Source of the DNA: Phymorhynchus buccinoides
Lineage: Eukaryota > Mollusca > Gastropoda > Neogastropoda > Raphitomidae
DNA length: 64,000 nt
NCBI GenBank assembly: GCA_017654935.2
Contig: CM065713.1
Coordinates: 16,987,945-17,051,944, forward strand
Direction of reading: 5' to 3'
Part shown: positions 32,880-46,495 of the stretch, piece by piece
Layout: the number at the start of each line of letters is the position of its first letter
How positions within the stretch are numbered: the stretch's first letter is position 1
Translations under genes and position numbers: made by a program
Notes under the pieces: model-generated
Seen by the model: only the letters and a program-made list of their open reading frames with translations
What the model was told of the DNA's origin: nothing
Databases searched by the model: none

Positions 32880-33969
32880 TTGGCCTGAAAAATGAGACAC
32901 AAGATGGATGCCCTGCTTCGGAAGTGGAGACATGAACAAGAATTGGCATAAGCAATGAAAAGAACAATCATGGTAGGTGCAAAAAGAAAGCAAAGAGCCA
33001 AATGGTTTGACAGTGAGTGTTTTGTAAAGAAAAGAGAAATGAAGAGACTTCTGAGGGTAAGCAGGAAACCAAAAGCACAGATGGGTGATGTTGTTGAGTA
33101 GGGTAAAGCAGAATACAAAACTTTCCTTGAGTCAAAAGAAAAAGCCATACGAGATTCTAATTTGAATAATTTGCTCACTTCTATAGATAATCCAAACCAG
33201 TTTTGGACTGAAATTCGAAAGCATAAAAGACGCAACACAATCCCTAACAACATTACAGAAGATGATTGGATTCAGCAATTTAAATCAGTTTTTAATGATG
33301 GTTGTGTGGAGGTGGAAGGTTTTGAAGATATCACAACAGACGAAGACTTTTTTGACAACGGACTAGACAAAGAAATTAGCGAGGAAGAAATCATAAAAGC
33401 CATTAAACACATGAAATCAGGTAAGTCTGGGGGTTTAGATGGCATTCTGGCTGAAATGCTGAAAACATCACAGCAATACTTTGTACCTTTTCTGAATAAG
33501 TATTTTAATGCTATATTCTCAAAACGTTATTTCCCCATGAAATGGTCTGAGGCAGTGATAGTTCCTTTGCACAAAAAGGGTGACACTGACAACCCAGACA
33601 ACTTTATCCTCAGCATCCTCAGTAAAGTTTGTACACACATTATGAATGACAGGCTTACTCAATGGACAGAATCAAATGGCACGAGCAGGTTTTAGGAAAG
33701 GGCGGTCCACAACTGATCATAGTTTTACATTGAATACAATCATTGAAAAATATCTAGCTAAAAACAACAAATTGTATGTTATTCATTGATTTAAAAAAGA
33801 CGTATGATACAGTTAATTGCAGTGTTTTGTAGCACATTCTTCTTCATGCCGGTGTTAAAGGTAAGGTGTTTAATATGATAAAGGCAATCTATTCAACAGT
33901 TAAAGCTTGTGTTTTATGTTATAGTTCTAGTGGTTATTCAAGATTATTTAAATGTCTTCAAGGACTTAA
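32880..33969 (+). pseudogene. LINE X left part (unit C)
   Basis: Matches unit B: 19-bp loss near 32947, 7-bp segment near 33312, AAAGTTTGTACACAC at about 33626. Same downstream lesions. Confidence 0.85.
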
Positions 33970-35276
33970 GCAAATCTACCGTTGGTTTGGAAGGCATATC
34001 TTATCAACTTTTGAATCACTTACCTTATACTTGGAAATAATTACTATTCTAGTTTTACCATAAATGTTGGTTAAATGAAGCTCTTCCAAAAATCTGGAAG
34101 CAGCCTATTGTGATTCCTATACCAAAACAAGGTAAACCACGAGCATCAGTAAATAGTTATAGACCAATAGCTTTGACTTCTCATGCAGGTAAAGTTTTAG
34201 AGAAAATTATACAGAAAAGATTATTCTATCATTGTGAAAAAAATGATATCATTCCCAATTGTCAAGCTGGGTTTAGAAAAGGACGTTGCACAGCAGATAA
34301 CCTAGTTAAGCTTACTTCTCAAATGGACAGAAACAATTTTTAAAAAGAAAAAGTACACTTGCCACATTCTTTGACGTACGAAAAGTTTATGACAGTGCTT
34401 GGCATGCAAGACTTTTACATAAATTAAGTAACACTGGTGTAACAGGTATAATGTATCATTATATAAAAAAAAATATGCTATTAGACAGGTCAATATGCGT
34501 AAGGTTGGGGAACGTCTACTCTTCAGCCAAACAGATCGACACAGGGATTCCCCAAGGATCTGTAATAGCGCCATTATTATTCAGTATACTTACCAAATTG
34601 TCTATACAAGACAACAAATGTTGTGCAATACGCACATGATATAGCTATATGGGTCAATACATCTGTAAGGAAACATACTAATAAAATATCTGTTAATTAT
34701 GTTCAAAACATATACCAAACAGAACTTGATAATCTAAATCAATATATGAAATAAAATGGATTGATGTTATCAATGCTTTTTAATAATAGTGAAAATCCTA
34801 AAACTTTACCTCAGTTAGTACTGGATGGAAGCCCTCTTGTTTATGAGCATTCTGTTAATTTTGTTTTGTGTATATTTGACATCAAAATTAAATTGGAAAG
34901 TTCATATTGAATATTTGATTTCAAAAGCGATAAAAAGACAACTTTTAAAAAAATCATAAATAAACAATCATGGAGTCAAAATACCAAAACATGACTGCAT
35001 CCTGCAATATCTCTAGTTCGATCAGTACTATCATATGGGCAAGAGGTTTATTTCAGTGCCTCAAATACTCTTTTAAATAAGTTGCAAAGCATAGACAGTA
35101 AAGCTATTAAACTAGCACTTGGTCTCCCTATGCACTCTAACACGCTTAGAACATACAAAGAGAGCAATATATTTTCATTAGCGGAACATCGGAAACTAGC
35201 AGTTTCAAAATATATAGTCAGAGGCCTTTCTGCTGACAATAATACAGAGGATGAAACATTCTTAAACGGGTCCAGA
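33970..35276 (+). pseudogene. LINE Y left part (unit C)
   Basis: Matches unit A: intact PIPKQGKPRASV, YAHD in place of YADD (about 34628-34640), the 8-bp loss after FSI, and the disrupted thumb. One ACTGCATC change and a shorter T run near 34945 distinguish it from A. Confidence 0.85.
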
Positions 35277-35727
35277 ATAATGCTGCTCGTCTCATTTCTC
35301 GCTCCCCTAGGTACGATCACATCACTCCGGTTCTTGGTTCCCTACACTGGCTCCCAGTTCAATCACGTATTGACTACAAACTTCTCCTCCTTGCCTTCAA
35401 GTCACTGAATGATCAAGCTCCCGTGTATCTCTCTGATCTTCTTCATCTCTATGTCCCAGCTCGCCAACTACGTTCGTCTTCTGATTCTCGTCTCCTTTCC
35501 ATTCCCTCCATCCGTCTCAAATCTGCTGGCCAACGTTCTTTTTCTTGTCAAGCACCATCTCTTTGGAATTCTCTGCCTTCTCCTCTCCGACACTCCAACT
35601 CAGTCTCCTCATTCAAAACCTCTCTTAAAACCCATCTTTTTCCTGCTGCGCCCTAAATATTTGATCAGTTGTCTATCGTTGTGTGCACGTGAGGGAAGAT
35701 TGAATAAGAGGTTTGTGCTGTGTTTTG

Positions 35728-35765
<38 letters not shown>

Positions 35766-35795
35766 GTGCGTGCGTGTGCGTGCGCGCGCGCGCGC

Positions 35796-35845
<50 letters not shown>

Positions 35846-36136
35846 TGTGTGTGTGTGTGAGCATGAATGTGTGCATACATGTGTGCTTGTGTGTGTTTTG
35901 GTTTTGTGGGTTGTGTGTGCACGCATGTGTGTGTGTGTGTCTGTGTTTGTGTGCGTGTCTGTGTGTCTGTCTGCGTGCGTACGTTTTTGTGTGAGGGTGT
36001 TTGTGTATGTGTGTTGGTGTATGTGGTCAGTCCATGCGGCTCGGTTGCTGTGGCTTGCCGAATGGGGTATGAACGAGTTGGCTTCGATAAATGTGTGTGT
36101 TTATGTGTGTGCGTGTGCGTGTGCGTGTGTGTGTGT

Positions 36137-36223
<87 letters not shown>

Positions 36224-36369
36224 GCTTTGTATATGCGCTGTTGCTGGTTGGTGTCACTCTTGAATGCTGTTTTTGTTGTCTGTTGATGAATCATTGATTG
36301 TAAAGCGCTTTGGGCTCATCTGAGGTAAAGCGCTATATAAATGTGCAATTATTATTATTATTATTATTA
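35277..36369 (+). mobile_element. L2 insertion (unit C)
   Basis: A-like L2 (TTAAA at 35272-35276 and 36370-36374). The open frame 35409-36263 is L2 in the wrong frame run into TG and GA microsatellite and is not a gene; the real L2 C-terminal frame ends at PAAP near 35656. Confidence 0.9.
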
Positions 36370-37496
36370 TTAAATTCAGACAGATTTTCCGAAAAGAGCA
36401 AAAAATATAACATCTCTGCAGTCAATCAACAATTATATTGAAGACATTATGAGTAAAAGTAAGGTAAATATCCATAATATCCCAGTCATGCCTATTATAC
36501 CACTAATGCCACCATGGGAACAAAGAAAGGCAACCTTTGATATAGAATATACCAGTTACAACAAAGATGAAGAGGCTAATCTATTAGTTTCTGACGTTCG
36601 ACGCCATTTAGATTCAAAATATTCAAATCATTTAAAAAATGTCACTGATGGTTCAGTCTTAGATACGTCAGACAGTGGGGCAGGTTTTGCTATACCATCA
36701 CTTAAAATAGAAAAGTCTGATTATTTAGGCAAAGACATATCAATATTTACTTCTGAATTATACGCAATAATGCAAGCTTTAGAATTTGTTTGTGCTCTAC
36801 CATATTCCATTTATAACATCTTATTCTGTGTGGATTCAAAATCAGTTTTACAAACTCTGAAGCAAAATAACAGTAAAATTCGCACCGATGTTGTCTTTGA
36901 AATTAAGCATTTAATTCATTGTATAAAATGAATACAAAAGGTATTTTAATCTGCTAAAAGAGGGGCCTTCAATAACACTAACACATTTTTAGATGCGAAA
37001 TTGGTATTGTCAACACATGAAACTTACTCTTTGTTGGCAAAATCCATTTGTATCAATCCATCTGACTTTAGACCTAATATTTTGATGCATAGCAAATCCA
37101 CAGTTAGCTTAGTGTACAAGATACGTCTAAATTCATGGAAAACTAAATACATAGAAACTAATTGTCTCTGCACTCAGAGATTATCAATTCATCGTTTACT
37201 ATTAGAATGCCCAATGTTGCTCTCTAAATACCGAATGTTCAATATGGACTTTTTTCATAAGTATAATAATACCAAGGATATCTTAAGTGACGCAGAAATT
37301 GACATTGCTTCAATTGCGAAATTAATGCTGTCCACGCCTATTGTAAGCTTACTGTAGATGCTTTGCTTTGTGTGTTGTTATAATTGGTTTTTTTTAAGCT
37401 TGCATGTATTTTTTTAATTGGTTCAATTTTTGCATGTTGTCTAAAATCACTATCCGTGTGAAAAGACATTAAATTAAAGATTCATTCATTCACTCA
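36370..37496 (+). pseudogene. LINE Y right part (unit C)
   Basis: A-like through the RNase H and C-terminal region (GAGGCTAAT, AAGTCTGATTAT, CGCACCGATG), then B-like at GTAAGCTTACTGTAGATGCTT (37343). One T fewer in the T run before CATAAG (37254) keeps the C-terminal frame open to TPIVSLL stop at 37357. Confidence 0.85.
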
Positions 37497-39050
37497 TTCA
37501 AGGACTTAAACAGGGATGTGTTCTTAGTCCAATCTAGTTTTAATTATTAATAAATGAACTTGCTCATGAAATAATAATTAATAGTAAACATGGTGCTATA
37601 TCAACATCAGATGAAATCGAACTCTTCCTTTTACGATTTGCAGATGATCTTACTCTTTTGGCATCAACAACAATAGGACTTCAACATCAACTGAATATTC
37701 TGGAGAAAGAGACTGGATGATTACGCCTAACTGTTAATCTAGATCAATCAAAAGTTATTGTGTTTATTATGGGTGGGTTTTTTTAATTCTAAAGACAAAT
37801 GGTATTTCAATTGCAATATGTTAGAGGTTGTCAATTCCTACAAGTGTTTGGGCCTAACCTTCTCTACTAGACATAGTTTCTTTCATGCAATGGAGGAAGC
37901 AAAATTAAAAGGGAAGAAATGTGTGAATGATATACTTAGCACCTTGAAAAGAATTGGTTGTAATTCACCCAATGTTTTCGTTAATCTATTTGATGCTCAG
38001 GTTGTCCCTTTGGTGATGTATGGGGCCGAAATGTGGGGATACAAAGCTAACCAACAGATTGAACAAGTGCATGTGTATGCATGTAAACGATTTTTACATG
38101 TCAGGAATAAAACAGCAAATGATGTAGTGTATGGTGAGTTAGGACATTGTCCTCTTTGTTTAACTGCGGTTGTTAGATGTATCAAGTATTGGATTAGACT
38201 ACTTAAGCAGTCAGAAGATAGGTATTCTAAGAAATTGTATAACATGTTGCTTTCTTTGCACAGAAAAGGTTTCACAACATGGGTGACTCCATCAAGGATA
38301 TTTTGTGTCATAATGGGTTTGAAGAAGTATGGATGTTTGGCTGTGGAAATGAAGTTGAGTTTTTTAAAGAGTTGAAATTAAGACTGTTTAGTATTTTCTG
38401 TTACAATTGATGTAATCACCTCAATACTAGTCAACGGTTATCTATCTATGGAGAATTGAAACAGGTGTTCGTAAGTGAACAGTATGTAGACGTTTTGTAT
38501 GCAAATGCATATAGGAATGTACTGGCCCAATTTAGAATGGGAGTATCCCAGTTAAATGGTCACATATATCGTTTCTTGCCTACAGTGGATAATACCTCTT
38601 GTCCATCATGTCCGAATGCAAAAGAGGATGAAATTCATTTCCTATTCTTTTGTCCTTTGAATAATACATTTTGAAATCAGTTCAATTTAAATGTTCGTGT
38701 TGATAAAAATTATAAACATAAATTGCTAAACGTATTATCAAGTACCTCAAGAGCAGAAATAGTTATCCTAGCTAAATATTTATTAGCAGCTTGCAAGAAA
38801 AGAGACCAATTTATTGAAAGTGATACATGTATTAACAGTGGATAACCGTATTTATGCTTTATGGATGTTTGTATATTTCTATAAATATGTGTATTTCTAT
38901 GACTGTATCTGTGAATTTTGCTTTTTGATTCTCATTTGAATGTTGTTTTTCCATTTGAATGTGTTCATGTACGTCATTTCTTATGCTTATTGTATTTGAA
39001 TTTCACCCATGAAAGGGGCTCTTGGCCCATACTCATTAAAATTCCGACTT
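37497..39050 (+). pseudogene. LINE X right part with complete 3' end (unit C and beyond)
   Basis: After the FADD box and YWIRLLKQSEDRYSKK the frame continues KLYNMLLSLHRKGFTTWV, then in shifted frames VFVSEQYVDVLYANAYRNVL, AQFRMGVSQLNGHIYRFLP and the zinc-knuckle CPSCPNAKEDEIHFLFFCP. The 3' UTR runs through CTCTTGGCCCATACTCATTA and AAATTCCGAC into CT-rich sequence. Homologous to the fragment at 6437-7194. This shows that units A and B stop artificially at a rearrangement junction. Confidence 0.85.
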
Positions 39051-39290
39051 CTCTCTGTGTGTCTCTGTCTCTCGATCAAATAGCATGCACCTTGCTGATG
39101 ACATTAAACCAATTCATTTGTCTGTCTCTCTCTATATATGTCTCTCTGTTTCTCTCTCTCTGTTTCTCTCTGTCTCTATAGTTGTACAGCTGTAAGAGAG
39201 AAAACACAAAGAGAGTCAAGGAGACACAGAGAGAGTGAGATATACAAAGAGAGACACAGAGAGATAATCCGAAATGGAGACAGAGACAGG

Positions 39291-39321
<31 letters not shown>

Positions 39322-39597
39322 TGAGAGACAGAGGCATAGAGAGAGACACACACAGAGAGAGAAAGAAAGAGAGAGACAAATATAAAGAAGAAAAGACACA
39401 CACACAAAAATAGAGACAGACAGACACAAAGAGAGAGAAAGATAGAGACAGACAGAGACTGAGACACACAGAGAGAAAGAGATAGATACAGAGATATGCA
39501 TGCAAAGAGGGGGGGGGCACAGTCGCACAGTGAGAGAAAGACAAAGAACAAAAACAAAGAGAGAGACAGATAGAGGAACAATCTCGAACTTGAGATT
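39051..39597. repeat. (TC)n then degenerate (GACA/GAGA)n
   Basis: Short TC runs to 39180, then GAGAGACACAGA-like purine-rich sequence to 39570. A small hairpin AATCTCGAACTTGAGATT ends it. Long frames on both strands are artefacts. Confidence 0.85.
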
Positions 39598-39605
39598 AAA
39601 AAAAG

Positions 39606-40359
39606 GTGAAAACTGACTTACAGTTCACCTTGGAGGAGGGTGCATATGGAAACTTTACGGCCTCGTTGCAAGCCAAACAGAGGAAGGTGAGAAATGACTG
39701 CCAAAAGAGGAAAAGAAAGAAACTCAAATCCCTCTCCAAAACACTACGCCCTGACCAATTGGAGAAGCACCCTAAAAAGAAAAAAACTCGCCGCTTCAGA
39801 AGAAGACAATCGCAGACTGCACAATCAGAGCCAAACCAAGTGATCAATCTTTCGTCAGCCAGCCTCACTCAAGAGCAAATCCAGCTGTTGTCTTTCGGGC
39901 CCAAATTCTGCCCAACCCCTGGGTTCTATAATGAAGTACAACTTTTTGAAGACACGCAGGAAGGTCTCCGTCGGGTCCGCCTGAAATAATTCTGGTTTGA
40001 TGAGAGCGCCCCAGCCCAGCTACCCTCAAGACCAAAGTTTTATAAGAAAACCCACTGGGAGCCCCCCAAAGGCCGAGATGAAGCACTCGAGGCATACTGC
40101 TCCACCATCATCATCAACGTCACGCCCCATGTCCCTCAGGTCCCTAAGGCTCGAAACATCAACAAGAAGGGTCAGACAGCCCTGTCCCAGCTCCGTGAAC
40201 AGGTGACCAAGAGGACCATTCGCATATCCCCTGCAGACAAGGGAGGTGCAGTGGTAGTTCAGGACTTTTCTAAGTATGAACAAGAGACATTACGACAGTT
40301 GAATGATTCGCACACGTACGAGAAACTGCAAGTCGATCCCACCATGGACATAGCCAAAA
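39606..40359 (+). pseudogene. PLE ORF, N-terminal part
   Basis: One frame, interrupted only by TAA at 39987. A basic stretch (HPKKKKTRRFRRRQ) precedes the PLE landmark NLSSASLTQEQIQLLSFGPK and FCPTPGF. After the stop come FWFDESAPAQLPSRPKFYKK, KGQTALSQLREQVTKRTIRI and SPADKGGAVVVQDFSKYEQE; the SPADKGGA(V)VV phrase is characteristic of the start of the PLE reverse transcriptase. The frame reaches the target site ATAGCCAAAA (40350-40359) and then runs by chance into L2 coding sequence. Confidence 0.9.
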
Positions 40360-42391
<2,032 letters not shown>

Positions 42392-42401
42392 ATAGCCAAA
42401 A

Positions 42402-44165
42402 GGTCCAACGTTCTGGTACATGAACTGCATAGCAAGGAAATCATCGATGACAAATGCAAGGACTGGGCACTTGTTGAAGAAGAGAAGGTGAGGACACACA
42501 CCTTCTATCACCTGCCCAAAGTGCACAAGGACAAGGACAATCCCCCTGGACGCCCAATAGTGTCGGGCATTGCTGGACCAACTGAAAGGCTGTCCAAGTT
42601 GGTGGATCACTGGTTGCAGCCGGTGGTCCAGGCTCTTCCCTCCTTCCTGAAAGACACTACCCACCTGCTCCAACTCATTGAGCATTGGAATAGAACAAGA
42701 ACTCCCCTCGCAGAAGACGTCCTCGTCGTCACCATAGACGTCGTGGCCCTTTACCCCAGTATCCCCCATGAAGAAGTGAATGTGTCCCTGAGGGAGGTGC
42801 TGGCCGACTCCCACAACTCCACTGGTGATGTTCCAGCCCTCAACACCCTTCTCGGAGTCGTCGAACACGTGTTGCATAACAATGTGTTCCAGTTTGACGC
42901 CCAGCTGTACCACCAGATCAGGGGTACCGCCATGGGAACCCCGATGGCACCAGTCATCGCCAACGTGTTCATGGGTTGGCTGGAGCAGCGCTTCTTGGCG
43001 TCATCCGCTTGGCCCGTGGAACAGGATCTCTGGCGTCGCTTCATCGACGACATCCTGCTGAGGTGAAGAGCAACTGTTGCAGTTCATCCAGTGGCTGAAT
43101 CGGCAGCATGACACGGTGAAGTTTACTGCCAACTATGTGAGATCCGGGGTTCCCTACCTAGATGTGTCCATCAGCATTGTAGAGGGCAAGCTGTCTACGG
43201 ACCTCTACACCAAGCCAACAGATTGCAACATGCTGCTCCCCTTCCACTCCTGTCACCGCCGCCACTGCCTGAGGGCCATACCATTCGGCCAGGCAATTCG
43301 ACTGCGCAGGATCTGCTCAAGCGATGACAAATTCAAGGAGAGGTGCACTGAGCTGAAGACCAAACTCCAGCAGCGGGGCTACCCAGACAAGCTAGTGCAA
43401 GCTGCCATAGACAAAGTATCAGCCAAGGACAGACAGCAACTTCTCTGTTATACCCACAAGCCCAAGACACAACAGAGAGTCCCCTTCGTTGTGACCTACA
43501 ACCCCACTCTTCCCCCCCTTGGCCATGTGGTTGAAAGAACTCATGCCAATGCTTCATCAAAGCAGACGCATGAAGCAGGCCTTGCCTCTACCACCGATTG
43601 TGGGAGAGAGGTGCAGCAGGAATCTCCGGACTCTCCTCATGCCCTCAGCTCCTCCCCAGCCCCCTCCACAGCCAGCCCCTGAACCAGGATCCGCAGGTGT
43701 GAGGCCAAGAGGTGCGTGCTGTGCCATCTTCACCTGCAGGAGACCAACACCTTCCAAAGTGTCCGGGCGGGCCAGGTGTTCACCGTAAGGGACAGGATGT
43801 GGTGCAAAAGTGCTAACCTTGTGTACCTGGTGGATTGCGCCCGATGTCACAGCGTACAATACGTGGGGGAGACTGGCCAAATTCTACAAAAGAGGTTTCA
43901 CTCCCACCGCTCGGATATAGGTACGGACCCCACCAAGAAGAAAGTGGCCAATCAACAAGCCAGGTGCCTCCAGAACGATGGTAAGAAGAAAGAAACCCTC
44001 GTGGCTCGCCACTTCCAGAACGGTGACCACACTGTCCTGGACCTGAGAGTGACAGCAATTGAACTTCTCAGAACAGACGACGCAGCAAGAAGAAAGAGCA
44101 GGGATAGATACTGGTGTCATAAGTTGAAAACGAACTACCCCCAAGGACTCAATGTGTGGGACTGA
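42402..44165 (+). pseudogene. PLE ORF, reverse transcriptase core and GIY-YIG endonuclease
   Basis: Resumes as SNVLVHELHSKEIIDDKC, FYHLPKVHKDKDNPPGRPIV, VTIDVVALYPSIPHEE (first catalytic Asp), YHQIRGTAMGTPMAPVIAN and FIDDILL (catalytic Asp pair, 43038-43058). After a frameshift: GVPYLDVSISIVEGKLSTDL and YTKPTDCNMLLPFHSCHRRH, typical of PLE thumb regions. A TGA at 43680 precedes a Cys cluster (CEAKRCVLC) and the GIY-YIG domain LVYLVDCARCHSVQYVGET, GQILQKRFHSHRSDI, ARHFQNGDHT. Ends NVWD at 44164. PLEs use the GIY-YIG nuclease for target nicking and the TERT-related polymerase for copying (established). Confidence 0.92.
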
Positions 44166-44228
44166 AGTCTTCTTCTGTTCTCATGCCTTCTGCGTGTATA
44201 CAAGCATACATAACATACATGAAGAGAG

Positions 44229-44284
44229 AGAGAGGGGGGGGGGAGAGGGGGGGGGGGGGAGGGAGAGAGGGAGAGGGGGGGGGG

Positions 44285-44341
<57 letters not shown>
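44229..44341. repeat. (GA)n/(G)n compound tract
   Basis: Alternating GA and polyG blocks then a clean GA run; follows the PLE 3' end directly, possibly its insertion site. Confidence 0.95.
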
Positions 44342-44342
<1 letters not shown>

Positions 44343-44693
44343 ATGTATGCTATGCATAATACAAGCAAGTTTCTTCATATGCATGTAGGTATATGCAGGC
44401 TTATTAGTGAGCGGATAATTGAGGGAACACTGTGACAATGAGAACGGTAGTTATATTGCTACTGTTTTTATTTTATTTTTATTTTATTTTTACATTTTAT
44501 TGCATTCTATTTTTTATTTTTTCATTTTTTTAATGTATTACCTCATTTCTTTTCATCCGTCTTGTCCCTGCTTATCCCATTTTGTCCCCTTCTACTTTCT
44601 GATCTGAGGAACTCTTCTTTTGCTTTTTTCCTTTGACTTCATTCTTTATATTTTTGTATTTTACAGTGAACTGTTTTTTGTTTTTCATGAGAT
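44342..44693. other. T-rich intergenic
   Basis: (TTTTA)n-like run at 44464-44530. No gene. The phrase ACAGTGAACTGT..CATGAGATTTAACC (44664-44699) recurs at 45010-45039. Confidence 0.5.
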
Positions 44694-44940
44694 TTAACCC
44701 TTTCACCGCCAAAGTCGCATTTTAGCACCACAGTGATTTACCACCTATGTCACTAAAAGGCATCAAATTGGGGTCTATTATCCAAAGACCCTATTGTCTT
44801 AGTTTTGGGAAGTAAGGATGGACCTTATTTTATTATATGTCACAGAACAATCCCCAATACTGCAGATGGACTTTGTTCTCTACCCAGGTAAATTTAATGG
44901 ACATTTTTGGCTGAAATATGGCTGGCGGTGAAAGGGTTAA
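44694..44940. mobile_element. piggyBac-type MITE (239 bp) with TTAA duplications
   Basis: TTAA at 44694-44697 and 44937-44940 bracket perfect 14-bp terminal inverted repeats CCCTTTCACCGCCA. TTAA targets with CCCTTT... ends are the hallmark of the piggyBac superfamily (established). The 239-bp interior has no open frame, so it would need a transposase in trans. Confidence 0.85.
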
Positions 44941-45169
44941 CTTGAACGTGAAACTTATGTGTGAGCTAGAGGTGTTTGGTTTTTTTTGTTTGGTTTTTTA
45001 ATAATACAAACAGTGAACTGTCTTCATAAGATTTAACCTCGAATGTGGCACACAACCTATTTTAATTTAGTCCGTGATTGTGTTTCACAAAGGGAACTTG
45101 GGTCCCGAAATATAACCAGCAACAACGTGGGTGTTCGGGGTGTTTTGTTCAAGATAGAGGAACAATGAG
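44941..45169. other. Intergenic with partial duplication of the MITE flank
   Basis: CAGTGAACTGTCTTCATAAG then ATTTAACC at 45011-45039 resembles 44665-44699. Otherwise nothing. Confidence 0.5.
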
Positions 45170-45470
<301 letters not shown>

Positions 45471-45769
45471 ATTATTTATTCAGGATAATGAGATAAGCTA
45501 ATTAGTTACAGCTTTTTTTCACTCAGCCCTGAGGCAAGCAACAAGAAAGCAACAAACAAATAAAATTAAGAAGAAAAAAAGAAGCAAACTAAGAAAAGCA
45601 ACATAATAAAATAAAAAAAAGATTAAAAAAAAAAGTATTTACATATATACATAACCAGCAAAGAGAGAGGGGGGGGGGGAGAGAACGCCCAAAGAGAGAG
45701 ACACAAAGAGAGACATAGGCACACAGAGAGAGAAAGAGATACAGAGAGAAACTGAAACTGAAACTGGGG
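45471..45769. other. A-rich/GA-rich degenerate sequence
   Basis: A-rich words and GA runs. No gene. Confidence 0.6.
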
Positions 45770-45897
45770 GAGAGAGAGAGAGAACAGAAGAATGCAAAGA
45801 CAGAGACAGAGAGAGTGTTAGGGATAATAGCCTGCGGGAGAGAGAGAGAAACAGAAGAAGGCAAGGAGAGAGACAGAGTGTGAGGGATAATAGCCCA
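45770..45897 (+). repeat. ~62-bp tandem duplication
   Basis: GAGAGAACAGAAGAATGCAA... and GAGAGAAACAGAAGAAGGCA... both end in GGGATAATAGCC. A further ~50-bp duplication (GACTGCATTTTT..GAACATCCTT) lies at 45930 and 45982. Confidence 0.7.
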
Positions 45898-46017
45898 TTA
45901 GAGGATACATAGCCACTGACTTTTTAAAGACTGCATTTTTCTTTGAACATCCTTGACGTAAACTGTCCTTTTTGGGAACGACTGCATTTTTTTGGGAACA
46001 TCCTTTCAGTTCAGGCC

Positions 46018-46228
46018 GGACTCACTTTTAAGAAAATGTTATCAATGGCAATTCGCTTATAAGAAAATCGAACTCGCTTATAATAAAATAAACTGCAAAC
46101 CAACTCGCTTACAATAATTATGAAATCATTTTCTTATATCCAAGTTTACATCGTGGATGGAAGAAGGAATTTGCTTGATTATAAACGAATTTTCTTATAA
46201 ACGATTTTCTTATATTCGAGTTTTGATA
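46018..46228. repeat. Foldback-like AT-rich inverted repeat
   Basis: CGCTTATAAGAAAATCGAAC (46053) and ACTCGCTTATAATAAAAT face TTATAAACGATTTTCTTATA (46195-46215). Several TTTTCTTATAA words occur in both orientations. Likely a decayed hairpin element. Confidence 0.5.
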
Positions 46229-46389
46229 ATACATAAGAAAGAAGTTCGGCCGTAAAAAATATTTTGCTTGATTATTAGCGAGTTTCTAATAAAGTTTGTA
46301 ACTTCCAAGCTATTTAACATGTCATCACCAAACTTCTTTGCACACTGGGCCAACATATATTAGCTACAATATGCAAAACTTAATTTTGT

Positions 46390-46495
46390 GACGTAACTTC
46401 CTGTTTGGCTATTCCGTGAGCCAAAGGAAAGCTGCACGTTCCTAGCTGGAGCACTTCCGGTTCGTACTTCCGGTTCGCTTTTATACCGGAAATGT
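46390..46495. promoter_or_regulatory. ETS-site cluster, possible TATA-less promoter
   Basis: ACTTCCTG (46396-46403), ACTTCCGG (46453-46460 and 46466-46473) and CCGGAAAT (46486-46493), with TGACGTAA at 46389-46396. ACTTCCGG is the GABP/ELK consensus and clusters at housekeeping promoters (established). No downstream coding exon recognised on either strand. Confidence 0.3.

Larger units (their letters stand above)
32880..38236 (+). repeat. Tandem unit C (5357 bp), mosaic
   Basis: B-like from its start to about 33630, A-like from about 34105 to 37115, and B-like again from about 37340. After CTAAGAAATT the sequence continues into the natural 3' part of LINE X instead of a new unit. Confidence 0.95.

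Noticed and set aside
35409..36263. 284-codon frame in unit C
   Set aside because: L2 C-terminal DNA read in the wrong frame and extended through TG and GA tracts; the true L2 frame ends near 35656.
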